From Clostridiales bacterium (GTDB lineage: Bacteria > Bacillota > Clostridia > Lachnospirales > Lachnospiraceae), in the NCBI GenBank assembly GCA_021203005.1, contig JAJQCB010000021.1:1-35136 (forward strand): 35,136 bases of DNA, written 5' to 3'. The notes under the pieces are model-generated. The model saw only the letters and a list, made by a program, of their open reading frames with translations. It did no database searches and was not told the origin of the DNA. Every line of letters starts with the position of its first letter. Position 1 is the first letter of the stretch. Positions 24,166-32,460 of this stretch are shown piece by piece. The translations under genes were made by a program, and so were the position numbers.

Positions 24166-27100
24166 TTACTGTTCTATAAAATACTTAATCTTATCCATCT
24201 CAGACAATTCTCTGTCTTCTGTTACCTCTTTCGCATATGCCAGGGATTCTTCCAGCGTTCGTAGTCGGTAAACCACACTCCGGTTTCCATTAATGGACAT
24301 TACATAATCTCCGCAATAAAAGCTGTTTGGAAGATCCAGGTATCTGGAAAAGCTCCCATCATCCTCCACACGGTAGACATGTTCTGTAAAATCAGTAAAA
24401 TATCCTATATTCTTTAAACTCTCAAAATTATATTCCTCAATCACAAAAATGTCATCGCTACTATGACATTTCCCATTACTGCTCACGCGCATAGAATCCT
24501 CTGCAGCTTTACATTGGTTATTTAAATCCCAACTATAAAGATAACCGGTATCACTTTCAATCAGAAGGTAACGATCATTTTTTATGAACCAAAAATTTGC
24601 TTTGGAACCGCTTTTAAAAGGAATCTCCTGAAGTATCTCCATTGTGCTTATGTCTGCAACAACAATTCCATTACCCGGTGCATAATAAGCAATCAAGGAG
24701 CCATCATCAGATAAAGCCAAATCCCCTTTGCTGCCCATTCGAAACCATTGATCAGCTACCATTTGTCCACTATCGAGATCCTGAACAAAAAAACCTTCCC
24801 CCGAAAATATATCATATGTCTCAATGACAAGATAACGGTCATCGTTTGAAATATATGCGTTTGATATAATGCCATCAACCCCACATATTTTTAAAGACGA
24901 CTTGTCCAGAACCATGCTTTCCGCTCCTGTTTCAAGATTGATTTTCCATATTTCATTTGTCTCTGAAAGATCAAGGATCTCCAGTTTGTGATGGAAACTG
25001 ACCAGGTCATCATCAGAATGATAGCCCTCCAGAATATGTGCCTGATCGAGACCGATTTCATAAAGAGTTTCAAATTTTATCGTATCATGCACTCTGATTA
25101 ATGAGTTTTTGTTTAAATCTCGCCAATATGTAATCAAATAAAACTGATCGGCACATTCAATGGTCCCCAATCCGGAAAAATCGGTTCCTGTCTCTTCTAA
25201 CAAAATATCTCCTGTATCCACATCCGTAATATAAAGTTTAAATTCATCTGGATCCGAAGAAATGTATATCGAATTGTATGGATAGACCTGTTCATCTCCA
25301 AGTGTGATAAAACCAAACTTCCATGCAAAATATTCACCATTGTTCAATACAGTATAATCGGGATCGAAAACCTGCTCAGATAGATAAATTTTATTATCAT
25401 GCCCTGTACTCATGATTCCCATTTTTTCTACGTCATTCCATATAAATTTTCCATTATCTCCTTCCCTTTCACCATCCTCAGCTGTTATCGAAAGTAATAA
25501 ATACATACTTCCCTTAGAGAAAGTACTCAAATAGATTGTCCCGTCTTCTACACCTACTGTCAGCCGATCGCAGCTTTCCATGTCAGAAAGATATACGGAG
25601 TAAACGCCGATGATATTGCCTGAAAAAGATTTTGTATCAATCACCTCACCAGTGTCCACTCTCAAAACGAGCAGTTGATTTGCAACTGTACAGATAACCC
25701 CCTCCATTTTCTGATTATCGATACTTATCTTTTGGGACTCCACTTTATATTCGCCACTTCTGCTCAGCGTGCCAATCCCGTTATAATTCCAAAGTAATTG
25801 CAGATCTTTTCCGCTGTAGCATCCGATAGAATAGGTACCAAACATTCCTCCGAAAGATTCCTGGATATCATAGTTTTTTGACAAAACAACGATATCCCCA
25901 TTACTCAGGAAACAGCTGCTATAAGTCGATCCGTTCTCTGTTGTCAATCCCATGCATTCCCCGTTTTCAATATCCCAGACATAAACGTCATATGGTTTAC
26001 GAAAAGATGTTGATTCATCCGAGAAAAAAACAACCATTTTTTCTTCATCCTGTGAAAAGGCTAAGCCCATCGCGTGTGGCCCTAATTCCATATTTCCGGC
26101 ATATTCTTCCGGATACTGCAGCTCCGACAGCGTTCCCTCGCTTATTTCCGCCAGAACCACCTTTTCGCCTGAATTAATCGCAAGCCATCTGCCGCCCGGA
26201 CTCAGCTGACAATCTGAGGACGTAAAATAAATAACAGGAAGATCAACTCGGTAAATTTTTTCTCCAGTAACAAAATTCATCCGAACAATATAATTCATAC
26301 TTCCCGAAAAGGCAGCAATGATTTCATCATCTGATAAAAAATCCGCATAGATGCAATCTCCGATTGCACCATCTGAATCAATCTCATTCATCTCCCATAT
26401 ACATAACAAAGTGTCCAGACTCCAGACAGACAAATCCTTATTATTATCCAAAATCAGCAGATTTTTCCCATCCGGGCTGAGAAAAAGATTGCCTGAATCA
26501 AAATCTCTTTCCGGTTCCAGAACGCGGGACGATTTTAAATTGCTGTCGAACTGATACGAATACAACGCACGATTCAGCGCATACTCTGCTTCTGTGATAG
26601 CCGGACGATCTGGATTTTCTTCATCCGGAAGAGCTTCCATCGCAACCTGAATCGCGCGAATGCGATCGCCGGATTCCAACAACTCAAGAGACGTTTTTGC
26701 CAGATACCGCGCCCGGTTAACTTGTAGCTGATAATAATTTTCCTGAATCTGCCGGTATTGCCAGGCTGCAAATGCACCAAAACCAATAGCCAAAACAAGA
26801 CACACGGAGAGCAGCGCAAACAATCGACGCATTTTGTACTCCCGGTCACGTTGGCGTAGATCAGGGTAACTGCATCCAAGCATCGTTGCTGCCAGACGAA
26901 GTAACTCTGTCTTGCTTTTCTTCCGGATTTCTTTCCTGGTCTTTCCCCGGAAATCCGCAGCCATCGGCTCAACCACATCATCCCGTATCCGATTTCCGCC
27001 ATTCTCTGAAATCATTGTTTTTTCTTTTTTCAGCAGAGGTTCTGGTACATAGTCCAACGACCCATCCGCACCAAAAACTGTTAACACGCATTCATGGCTA

Positions 27101-27411
27101 TGCGTTTCCAGAAAAAAATTTATTTCCCGCAGCACCCAATGAGCTTTTGCTGACTTCGACGAACAGATTACGATCAGGTATTCTGACTCTGTAAGAGCTT
27201 CCTTAATATCATCGTTCAGGTCGTCAGATGCCTGCATCTCATCCTTATCTCGGAAAATCCGCTGGAACTTCTTTTTTTCGCACTGCTTTTGAATAGCAGG
27301 TGGAATGCGCAAACGTTCCAAACCGTCATGAATCAATTCTGCGATATATGTATCCAATTCACTATGATGATAGCTGATAAAAGCGTCGTATTTCCACTTT
27401 ACATTACTCAT
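24166..27411 (-). CDS. TIR domain, transmembrane helix and beta-propeller protein
   Basis: 1081 residues. A TIR domain occupies about 1-135: box 1 YDAFISYHH at 8-16, RIFRDKDEM at 51-59, and SSKSAKAHWVLREI at 84-97, where E96 matches the catalytic glutamate of NAD-cleaving TIRs. A single membrane helix follows at about 196-217 (RRLFALLSVCLVLAIGFGAFA), then a helical stretch, then about 750 residues of WD40-like beta-propeller blades (repeated patterns such as FLSPDGKNLLILDNNKDLSVWSLDT and DGSLIAYY..NGIVVADIST, seen in pieces). The TIR side would be cytosolic and the propeller outside if the helix crosses once. Start: AAGGA five bases before the ATG; 64 bases separate it from the TPR-TIR gene. 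TIRs in bacteria serve as NADase effectors in immunity; here the propeller would be the sensor. Confidence 0.85.
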   Translation of the reverse strand: MSNVKWKYDAFISYHHSELDTYIAELIHDGLERLRIPPAIQKQCEKKKFQRIFRDKDEMQASDDLNDDIKEALTESEYLIVICSSKSAKAHWVLREINFFLETHSHECVLTVFGADGSLDYVPEPLLKKEKTMISENGGNRIRDDVVEPMAADFRGKTRKEIRKKSKTELLRLAATMLGCSYPDLRQRDREYKMRRLFALLSVCLVLAIGFGAFAAWQYRQIQENYYQLQVNRARYLAKTSLELLESGDRIRAIQVAMEALPDEENPDRPAITEAEYALNRALYSYQFDSNLKSSRVLEPERDFDSGNLFLSPDGKNLLILDNNKDLSVWSLDTLLCIWEMNEIDSDGAIGDCIYADFLSDDEIIAAFSGSMNYIVRMNFVTGEKIYRVDLPVIYFTSSDCQLSPGGRWLAINSGEKVVLAEISEGTLSELQYPEEYAGNMELGPHAMGLAFSQDEEKMVVFFSDESTSFRKPYDVYVWDIENGECMGLTTENGSTYSSCFLSNGDIVVLSKNYDIQESFGGMFGTYSIGCYSGKDLQLLWNYNGIGTLSRSGEYKVESQKISIDNQKMEGVICTVANQLLVLRVDTGEVIDTKSFSGNIIGVYSVYLSDMESCDRLTVGVEDGTIYLSTFSKGSMYLLLSITAEDGEREGDNGKFIWNDVEKMGIMSTGHDNKIYLSEQVFDPDYTVLNNGEYFAWKFGFITLGDEQVYPYNSIYISSDPDEFKLYITDVDTGDILLEETGTDFSGLGTIECADQFYLITYWRDLNKNSLIRVHDTIKFETLYEIGLDQAHILEGYHSDDDLVSFHHKLEILDLSETNEIWKINLETGAESMVLDKSSLKICGVDGIISNAYISNDDRYLVIETYDIFSGEGFFVQDLDSGQMVADQWFRMGSKGDLALSDDGSLIAYYAPGNGIVVADISTMEILQEIPFKSGSKANFWFIKNDRYLLIESDTGYLYSWDLNNQCKAAEDSMRVSSNGKCHSSDDIFVIEEYNFESLKNIGYFTDFTEHVYRVEDDGSFSRYLDLPNSFYCGDYVMSINGNRSVVYRLRTLEESLAYAKEVTEDRELSEMDKIKYFIEQ

Positions 27412-27609
27412 TATTTTCCTTCATCTGTTTATTCAATTTGTCTCTGCCCTGTATATTTCCCAACAAACCGTTTTCTCATTTCTCTTTACAACATGCAATT
27501 TCATCTACCCTATCTATCATTCTATAAAAATCTTCCCGATCCAGACAAGAATACCAGAGTATCGCCTGGATACGACAAAAATACAGGGCTAATTCGTCGG
27601 GTAATTCTG

Positions 27610-27616
27610 TTTTTTT
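27610..27616 (-). other. A7 tract at second frameshift of the TPR-TIR gene
   Basis: Seven A on the minus strand inside the TIR domain. Before it the frame reads LPIYLEK, and after it the TIR C-terminus continues only in the next frame (TELPDELALY). Losing one A restores the frame. Confidence 0.7.
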
Positions 27617-28378
27617 CCAGATAAATCGGTAACCACCGTTTACTATATTCCTGAGCCAAAAAAAATTCATTTTTACACATTTCACTTTTCGAATAATTTT
27701 CACTAATAAATGCAACAAAATAGCCGCTTCCTCGAATATGCTGGGCGATGACCTCTCTCCACTTTTTCCCTGAAACAATTCCATTGTCAAACCAAACCCG
27801 ATACCCTTCACTCTGCAATTTTTTGATAATCGGCAAAACCTGTTTCGAATCCTCATGCGAGTAACTGATAAAGACGTATGGTTTTGCACCTTCGTATGGT
27901 TCTATTTGAGTTTTCATTCTTTTCAACCCTGCATCGGTTTTTGCCTCATTCTGAACAGGCTGTTCTGATGCCCATCGATTTTCTTCATATTTTATGCGGT
28001 TTTCAAACAAATCCATCTGGTCTGCGCTCAACGGAGCATACATCTGTTTTAATTTCATCGCCTTATCTACATATTTTCCAAGACCAAACATCAACATAAT
28101 TTTATCACAGGCATTGAGGCAATGATCTATATATCCTCCCTCATGATACAACTCCGCCAGCTCATAAAGCCATCTTTCATCCAGTTCTTCTGCTGTATAA
28201 CTTTCAAGCGCATGAATCATCTGCCCAATCGGTGCATTTTTTGCTTTCAGAATCATATATCGCAGCAGATACTGCTGGGAATCATTCCCCGCCATATCGC
28301 AGAACTCCCTGTAATAACCCTCCGCCTCATCGGTATTGCCCTCATTTAAGGCAAGCTCTGTTAATTTATAAAGAAATC

Positions 28379-28386
28379 TTTTTTTT
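28379..28386 (-). other. A8 tract at first frameshift of the TPR-TIR gene
   Basis: Eight A on the minus strand between the first TPR-like unit (ending LALGCAPIKK) and its continuation (RFLYKLTELAL). Losing one A restores the frame. A runs of this length are known sites of polymerase slippage and replication slippage. Confidence 0.72.
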
Positions 28387-28712
28387 GATCGGGGCGCACC
28401 CAAGAGCCAGTTGCAGGATGTCCTTTGCGTCCTGATACTTCTCGTTTTTTTCATAAACCTGAGAAATCATAAACAGGAGATTCGCGTTACGCACCCTTTT
28501 CCAGTCAATCGTATCCGCAATTTTCATCGCTGTTTCAAAATCGCCTTTGTTCACGAGTTTTCGTATCTGTTCTACTTTTACGTTAAACTCATATTTATCC
28601 ATATTCATACCCTCGCTTTCCTCTGACGTTTCCGCACCTAATCATCACACTTGAAACAAGCAACAATTTGACCCAATTAACGTACTCTAACAAACTGCCT
28701 TCCATATTTAAA

Positions 28713-28741
28713 ATCATAGCATATTAAAATATCAAAGTCAC
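28713..28741 (-). promoter_or_regulatory. Candidate promoter of unit 1
   Basis: On the minus strand GTGACT (28736-28741) and an extended -10, TGC then TATGAT (28713-28718), are 17 bases apart. That is four of six -35 and five of six -10 matches. It lies about 110 bases ahead of the start at 28602. Unlike the internal promoters it has no C-tract. Confidence 0.5.
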
Positions 28742-28783
28742 CTTAAATTACTAAATTATTAAAACCAGCAAAGTGGCAAGCAA

Positions 28784-28889
28784 TGACTTCGTGAGACGAA
28801 GTCACCGCTACGCTTGCTTGTTGGGGCATATCCCCAATCCCCTTTTGAACATCACCGCCGGTGATGGCCTGCGCGTTCCATTGGAACGC
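28784..28889. repeat. Cluster of four short hairpins
   Basis: Four inverted repeats follow one another: TGACTTCGT/ACGAAGTCA (28784-28804, 3-base loop), TTGGGG/CCCCAA (28821-28837), ATCACC/GGTGAT (28851-28865) and GCGTTCCA/TGGAACGC (28873-28889, 1-base loop). None has a T-run. The block lies between the terminator of the mobilization genes and the cargo promoter, in a 401-base stretch (28603-29003) with no gene I accept. A 50-codon open frame on the minus strand (28743-28895) covers it but is made of these repeats. Possible roles: transfer origin, recombination site or structured RNA. Confidence 0.55.
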
Positions 28890-28927
28890 TTTCATAAAAA
28901 TCAGAAAAAAATTTTTAAAAAGCAAAA

Positions 28928-28969
28928 AGACTGGCTCAGGACACCGCAAATGGCATCCCGAACCAGTCT
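28928..28969 (-). terminator. Strong terminator of the mobilization genes
   Basis: On the minus strand AGACTGGTTC pairs with GAGCCAGTCT (with internal pairing in the loop), directly followed by TTTTTGCTTTTT. It lies about 35 bases after the stop at 29004 and separates transfer genes from cargo. Confidence 0.85.
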
Positions 28970-29003
28970 AATAGTTACTTTGCTTGAAAAGCAATGGTAT
29001 TAC

Positions 29004-29648
29004 CTATATTGCTATACTGTCAACCGATTTTTTCTTATCCTCAAATATACCTTTAATAGCGATCATATCCTGAATTCTTTTTTCGAGTGCAGATAACTTA
29101 TCCCCGTTTTCCCCGATAAACTCTGCCTTATCCCCCGCGCTGCCATTCAGAAACACTTCATCAAGAATATATTCCACATAACTGATCTTCTGCAGAGCCT
29201 CCACAAAAAGCGGATGATACTCTGCATCCGGAGTTTCCGGCGCATAATCTGTCCGCCACTTTTGAAGCAAATGGAGATAGTCGCAAAGTGTACGATAGCA
29301 TTGCATTTCCTTTTTCTTCGCTTCCAGCTCCGCTGGTATCTTCGGATTTGGTTTTGCCCTGACATTAGATGGATTATATTTCTTCTCGTCATAAGAAATA
29401 CCAAAATCATCCGCCAGTTTCTTCACCGCCTCTATCGGTCTCAGATCAAAGTATCTGGAGACAAAACTGATCGCATCCCCATCTGCCTGGCAGCCAAAGC
29501 AATGATAGCGCTTTGATAGCTTCATACTGGGGTGCTTATCATCGTGAAACGGACAGCACGCCATGCCATTCCAGTTGACTCTGATCCCGTAACTTTCTGC
29601 AACCTCCCTTGCTGTTACAGAATCTCTGACAGCTTCAAATACATTCAT
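29004..29648 (-). CDS. CHC2 zinc-finger, DNA-primase-like protein
   Basis: 214 residues. The N-terminal domain is the zinc-binding part of DnaG-type primases: C32-PF-H35, then C50-FG-C53 (CPFHDD, HPSMKL, YHCFGC), followed by GDAISFVSRYFDL and a helix IEAVKKLADDFGI. The TOPRIM catalytic domain of DnaG is absent; the rest (about 90-214) is helical. Stand-alone CHC2 proteins of this length are common in clostridial conjugative elements, where they may help start replication of transferred single-stranded DNA. I chose the ATG at 29648 (AAGGAG six bases ahead) over an upstream in-frame start lying in the terminator. It follows the relaxase gene and ends the transfer operon. Confidence 0.85.
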   Translation of the reverse strand: MNVFEAVRDSVTAREVAESYGIRVNWNGMACCPFHDDKHPSMKLSKRYHCFGCQADGDAISFVSRYFDLRPIEAVKKLADDFGISYDEKKYNPSNVRAKPNPKIPAELEAKKKEMQCYRTLCDYLHLLQKWRTDYAPETPDAEYHPLFVEALQKISYVEYILDEVFLNGSAGDKAEFIGENGDKLSALEKRIQDMIAIKGIFEDKKKSVDSIAI

Positions 29649-29674
29649 CTCCTGCTCCTTTCCAACAGAAAAAA

Positions 29675-29702
29675 TCCGGACACTCTCGATAAAGTATCCG
29701 GA
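29675..29702 (-). terminator. Terminator or attenuator between relaxase and primase genes
   Basis: On the minus strand TCCGGATACT pairs with AGTGTCCGGA, followed by TTTTTT. It lies 15 bases after the relaxase stop and 27 bases before the primase start, so it may lower expression of the primase-like gene. Confidence 0.72.
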
Positions 29703-29716
29703 CAACCTGTTCCTTT

Positions 29717-31189
29717 TTATCTGCCCTGAATATTCCGCAGTTCCTGCTGTCTTTCCCGCTCCTGCTTCTGATCCTGATCCATTCCCAGAATCGCTTCGAT
29801 ATTTTTTCGGGCAATGAGATAATCCTGCATTTCTTTCCGGGCAGTGCGGTAGTCCGCATAGGCTTTCTTTTTGCTGTTCAAAACCTCAGCATATTCCTGA
29901 TTCAGCTGCTTGATGGTCGGAAGTTTTGATCTGCCCTTTTTCTTTGGATCGGAACTTTCGGCATCCGCATGATTCAGCTGATTAAACGCCTCCTTTGCCG
30001 CCTTATGAATCAAGATATCTTTCCTGTGTTCCTCCAGGAACTTTTTGCTGTATCCGGATTTCCGGTATGCAGCGTAGGTATCCTTTGTCCTGCCATAGTT
30101 GAGGATATGCTTTTTCAGAGCAGCGATCTCCGCGAGACGTGCTTCCGACGACTTGATAGAAGCGGAAAGTTCATCAAAATGCGCTGTGGCGGCATCGGTC
30201 TTTTCCGCCAGTTCTTCATAGGTGCCAATGCCATGCTCCTTGATAAAGCAGACAGCCTCCGCCATCTGTTTCAGGTTAAAGGTATTTGCCCACCGGACAT
30301 AACCGCCGCCCTTACCCTCTGTGCGTTTCGCTTCGATGTCAATCAACAGCTGGAGTTTCGGCGGTGCCGCAGAAAACTGTTTTTCTTTCCGGCGTTTCTT
30401 CGGCTGATGCCTGGTTTCTCCTGCTATAACTGCCCGGATTTCTTCTTCTGAATATCCTTCCCCCAGAGAACGCAGGCGGATGAAGCGCTGCTGGTCTTTT
30501 CCCTTCAGCGCAATGTGCTTGCCGCGTTTGATTTCAAATCCATCAGCCTCAAGCTGCCGCAGGAAATCATCAAAGCTCTGCGGCTTTTGCTGCAAAGCGG
30601 CGTCAATCGCTTCGCAGATGATATCACGAAATGATATTTTATTTGGATAAGCTGTCTTTTTTTCACGTTCCCTGTAAGGTTTCGGATCAATGATAGATAG
30701 TCCATGCTCTACACACAATCGGTCACTGATCTTCTGGACAGCCAGATAGGACAGGAAAAAATTATGGAACTTCCGGGTTCCCTCAAGATTGGTGGAATTA
30801 AAGACGATATGATTGTGGATGTGTGCCTTATCGGTATGAGTAGCAACAATAAAGGCATGTTTTCCTTTGGTGAAACGCATCGCAAGCGCATATCCGATTT
30901 CATTCGCCTCCTCCGGTGTCACCTCTCCGGGTTTAAATGACTGCCGGATCTGATAGGCGATCACGTCATGCTTCTGCTGCCGCCCGGTACTGTGTTCATA
31001 CTGACGCTTAGAGAGCATAAATTCCTCGTCCACTGTCACAGGGTCGCACTCATATGCTGTGACCAGTTCCCCTTTCTCCGTCTTTTCCGGATTCTTCGCA
31101 TAGTCTGTCCGGTCATTGAGTGTCTGTGCAACGGTTCTCCCCTTATTGACATGGAGAGGAATAATTCTTGTTGCCGCGATAAGCCTCAC
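29717..31189 (-). CDS. Relaxase, MobA/VirD2-like mobilization nuclease
   Basis: 490 residues. It nicks DNA at a transfer origin and stays attached through a tyrosine. The three-histidine metal motif is present as THTDKAHIHNH (H118, H123, H125, with H127 following), and Y30 in DRTDYAKNPEKT is the likely nucleophile. The start region AATRIIPLHVNKGRT is typical of relaxases of clostridial integrative elements. The N-terminal 260 residues form the nuclease; the C-terminal half is basic and coiled-coil-like (KKKGRSKLPTIKQLNQEYAEV). The start is a GTG at 31189 with AAGGA about seven bases ahead; no ATG is available nearby. It lies between two terminators and so may have its own promoter. It looks complete. 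Confidence 0.92.
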   Translation of the reverse strand: MRLIAATRIIPLHVNKGRTVAQTLNDRTDYAKNPEKTEKGELVTAYECDPVTVDEEFMLSKRQYEHSTGRQQKHDVIAYQIRQSFKPGEVTPEEANEIGYALAMRFTKGKHAFIVATHTDKAHIHNHIVFNSTNLEGTRKFHNFFLSYLAVQKISDRLCVEHGLSIIDPKPYREREKKTAYPNKISFRDIICEAIDAALQQKPQSFDDFLRQLEADGFEIKRGKHIALKGKDQQRFIRLRSLGEGYSEEEIRAVIAGETRHQPKKRRKEKQFSAAPPKLQLLIDIEAKRTEGKGGGYVRWANTFNLKQMAEAVCFIKEHGIGTYEELAEKTDAATAHFDELSASIKSSEARLAEIAALKKHILNYGRTKDTYAAYRKSGYSKKFLEEHRKDILIHKAAKEAFNQLNHADAESSDPKKKGRSKLPTIKQLNQEYAEVLNSKKKAYADYRTARKEMQDYLIARKNIEAILGMDQDQKQERERQQELRNIQGR

Positions 31190-31218
31190 CTCTTTTCCTT
31201 TTGAAACTGCATAGAAAA

Positions 31219-31248
31219 AGAGCCATCCTCTTTTTAAAGGACAGCTCT
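31219..31248 (-). terminator. Terminator upstream of the relaxase gene
   Basis: On the minus strand AGAGCTGTCCT pairs with AGGATGGCTCT (two internal mismatched bases), followed by TTTTTC. It separates the CD1845-like gene from the relaxase gene. Confidence 0.7.
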
Positions 31249-31273
31249 CAGACTGATTATTTTATTATTTCTG

Positions 31274-31570
31274 TCAGGATTTGATAAAATCCCAGAGTGC
31301 CGCATTTAACACGGAAGCCTTCCCGATCAGCCACCCCGCCACAAGGGGAAGTCCAAAGGCAACGAAACCGACCCCAAACATACAGGCTGCTTCTGAACCG
31401 GTATGGATACCCATCAGATACCCAAGAACCGCGATCAGAAAACACAGACCGGAAAGGATATAAAGAATTGCCCCGGCAAAGCTGGTCAGGAAAACACCTG
31501 CCCACTGTGCTAATGTAACAACCAGCGCCGCAGGAAACGCAATCAGTTTCAATGGCAGTTTTAACAGCAT
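31274..31570 (-). CDS. CD1845-like small membrane protein
   Basis: 98 residues, with three to four hydrophobic segments (about 4-20, 24-48 and 62-85). The opening LLKLPLKLIAFPAALVVTLA and length match the CD1845 family, small membrane proteins of unknown function carried by clostridial conjugative transposons between relaxase and mobC genes. I chose the ATG at 31570, which overlaps the stop of the preceding gene (TGATG) with GGGAGAGG ahead; a GTG one codon earlier is possible. Family call from memory of the pattern, moderately sure. Confidence 0.7.
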   Translation of the reverse strand: MLLKLPLKLIAFPAALVVTLAQWAGVFLTSFAGAILYILSGLCFLIAVLGYLMGIHTGSEAACMFGVGFVAFGLPLVAGWLIGKASVLNAALWDFIKS

Positions 31571-31881
31571 CACGGTTCCACCTCTCCCTTCTCAACCTGT
31601 TCCCGGAAATATCTCTCGCTATATATCTCGTAGATTTCCTGCATCAGCATCACCCCAAGCGCAAGGCCATAACGAAACCGTTCCTCCTCCTCATAACCCT
31701 GGTTGATGCACAGCGTATCGCGGAGTTCTTCCAGCTGTTTCTGATCCTTACCGTTCAGCCGGGAAAGAAGGTCTTCATATAAATCATTTGCCTTCTCCTC
31801 TCCTTTCAGGAATTGTTCATCCTGCGGCCTCACCGTTTCCAGTGGGTTAATCAGTCCCCTGTAAAGAAGATCCATAATCAT
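31570..31881 (-). CDS. DUF6809-like small protein
   Basis: 103 residues. Helical and acidic, with MDLLYRGLINPLE near the start and a GLALGVMLMQEIYEIY helix near the end, the pattern of the DUF6809 family found in conjugative elements of Firmicutes; its function is not known. The start at 31881 has GGAGG nine bases ahead (a TTG at 31887 is too close to it). Its stop overlaps the CD1845-like start, so the two are co-translated. Confidence 0.68.
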   Translation of the reverse strand: MIMDLLYRGLINPLETVRPQDEQFLKGEEKANDLYEDLLSRLNGKDQKQLEELRDTLCINQGYEEEERFRYGLALGVMLMQEIYEIYSERYFREQVEKGEVEP

Positions 31882-32121
31882 AGTCAAATTCCTCCCTTTC
31901 TGAGTTGATACAAAGCCTTTTTCAGTTGCTGATTCTATTTTACCAGAGCCGCCGGATTAGGCAATGATACCGCCACGTTATATCCGCCGGATCAGTCTCC
32001 TTTGCCTGAAACATTCTGTATCCTTGCAAAAACATTGTATCAGGTGGGATAATAAACAGGCAACGATGTCAAAGCTGCTATGTATGGCATGGGCGTTTCT
32101 TCCCATGCCTGATTGCCGCGC
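31882..32121. other. Intergenic region after mobC with a hairpin; possible transfer origin
   Basis: No gene seen in these 240 bases. There is a perfect inverted repeat, GGCATGGG (32086-32093) and CCCATGCC (32102-32109), two direct copies of CCGCCGGAT about 30 bases apart (near 31952 and 31983), and a TATCCTTGC sequence near 32019-32027 that faintly resembles IncP-type nick sites (TATCCTG). Position between mobC and relaxase genes makes a transfer origin possible but unproven. The hairpin lacks a T-run. Confidence 0.3.
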
Positions 32122-32460
32122 TCACAGGATTTCAGAAAGCGCTTTCAACGATTCTTTCTGATTTTCCCAGATTTCGTCCAGCCTCTCCTGCAGATCCTGA
32201 ATGTCAGCGGCGTAAATACTGCCGGTGGTATTGGCAGTCTTCGCATACTGGTTCAGGTTATTGCTGCAGCGCCTGAGAAGGGAACTGATCTGCTTCGGAT
32301 AATCATAATCCAGCTTCACACAGTACCCATCCAGTGCCATTTTACGGAGATAAGCGCTCATACTGGCAATGCCGCTTTCCTCCATCTTTTTCCGGATGCG
32401 CTCCGCTTCCGATGCGGAAACGCGAAAGTTCAGGAAAATATCCCTGTTTTCTCCATCCAT
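32122..32460 (-). CDS. MobC-like relaxosome accessory protein
   Basis: 112 residues. The N-terminal half has the ribbon-helix-helix type pattern of MobC proteins (FLNFRVSASEAERIRKKMEESGI, then MSAYLRKMALDGY), and the C-terminal half has the conserved LLRRCSNNLNQYAKTANTTGSIY helix. MobC binds the transfer origin and helps the relaxase open DNA. The start shares one base with the stop of the helicase fragment (TAATG) and has GGAGG eight bases ahead. It appears complete. Confidence 0.88.
   Translation of the reverse strand: MDGENRDIFLNFRVSASEAERIRKKMEESGIASMSAYLRKMALDGYCVKLDYDYPKQISSLLRRCSNNLNQYAKTANTTGSIYAADIQDLQERLDEIWENQKESLKALSEIL

Larger units (their letters stand above)
27476..28602 (-). 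pseudogene. TPR-TIR protein split by two A-tract frameshifts
   Basis: Read with one A removed from each of two A runs (8 A at 28379-28386, 7 A at 27610-27616), this gives one 374-residue protein: TPR-like helices from about 1 to 200 (DKYEFNVKVEQIRKL..GDFETAMKIADTIDW, YEKNEKYQDAKDIL, and a conserved GKYVDKAMKLKQMYAPL), then a TIR domain at about 240-350 (PYVFISYSHED, YRVWFDNGIVSG, SKSEMCKNEF with candidate catalytic E312, WLPIYLEK continuing into TELPDELALYF). Without correction only the first 74 residues plus 6 are made. The start at 28602 has GAGG eight bases ahead and matches the usual MDKYE beginning of relatives; an ATG at 28608 is possible. First gene of unit 1. It may be a true pseudogene, a phase-variable or slippage-controlled gene, or carry sequencing errors. 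Confidence 0.75.

Noticed and set aside
27522-28454. Independent 310-residue TIR gene starting inside the TPR-TIR region
   Set aside because: Its first about 20 residues are out-of-frame translation of the TPR part with no ribosome site; the true start is at 28602 with a frameshift between.
28743-28895. 50-codon minus-strand open frame over the hairpin cluster
   Set aside because: Almost all of it is inverted repeats, and no ribosome-binding site precedes it.
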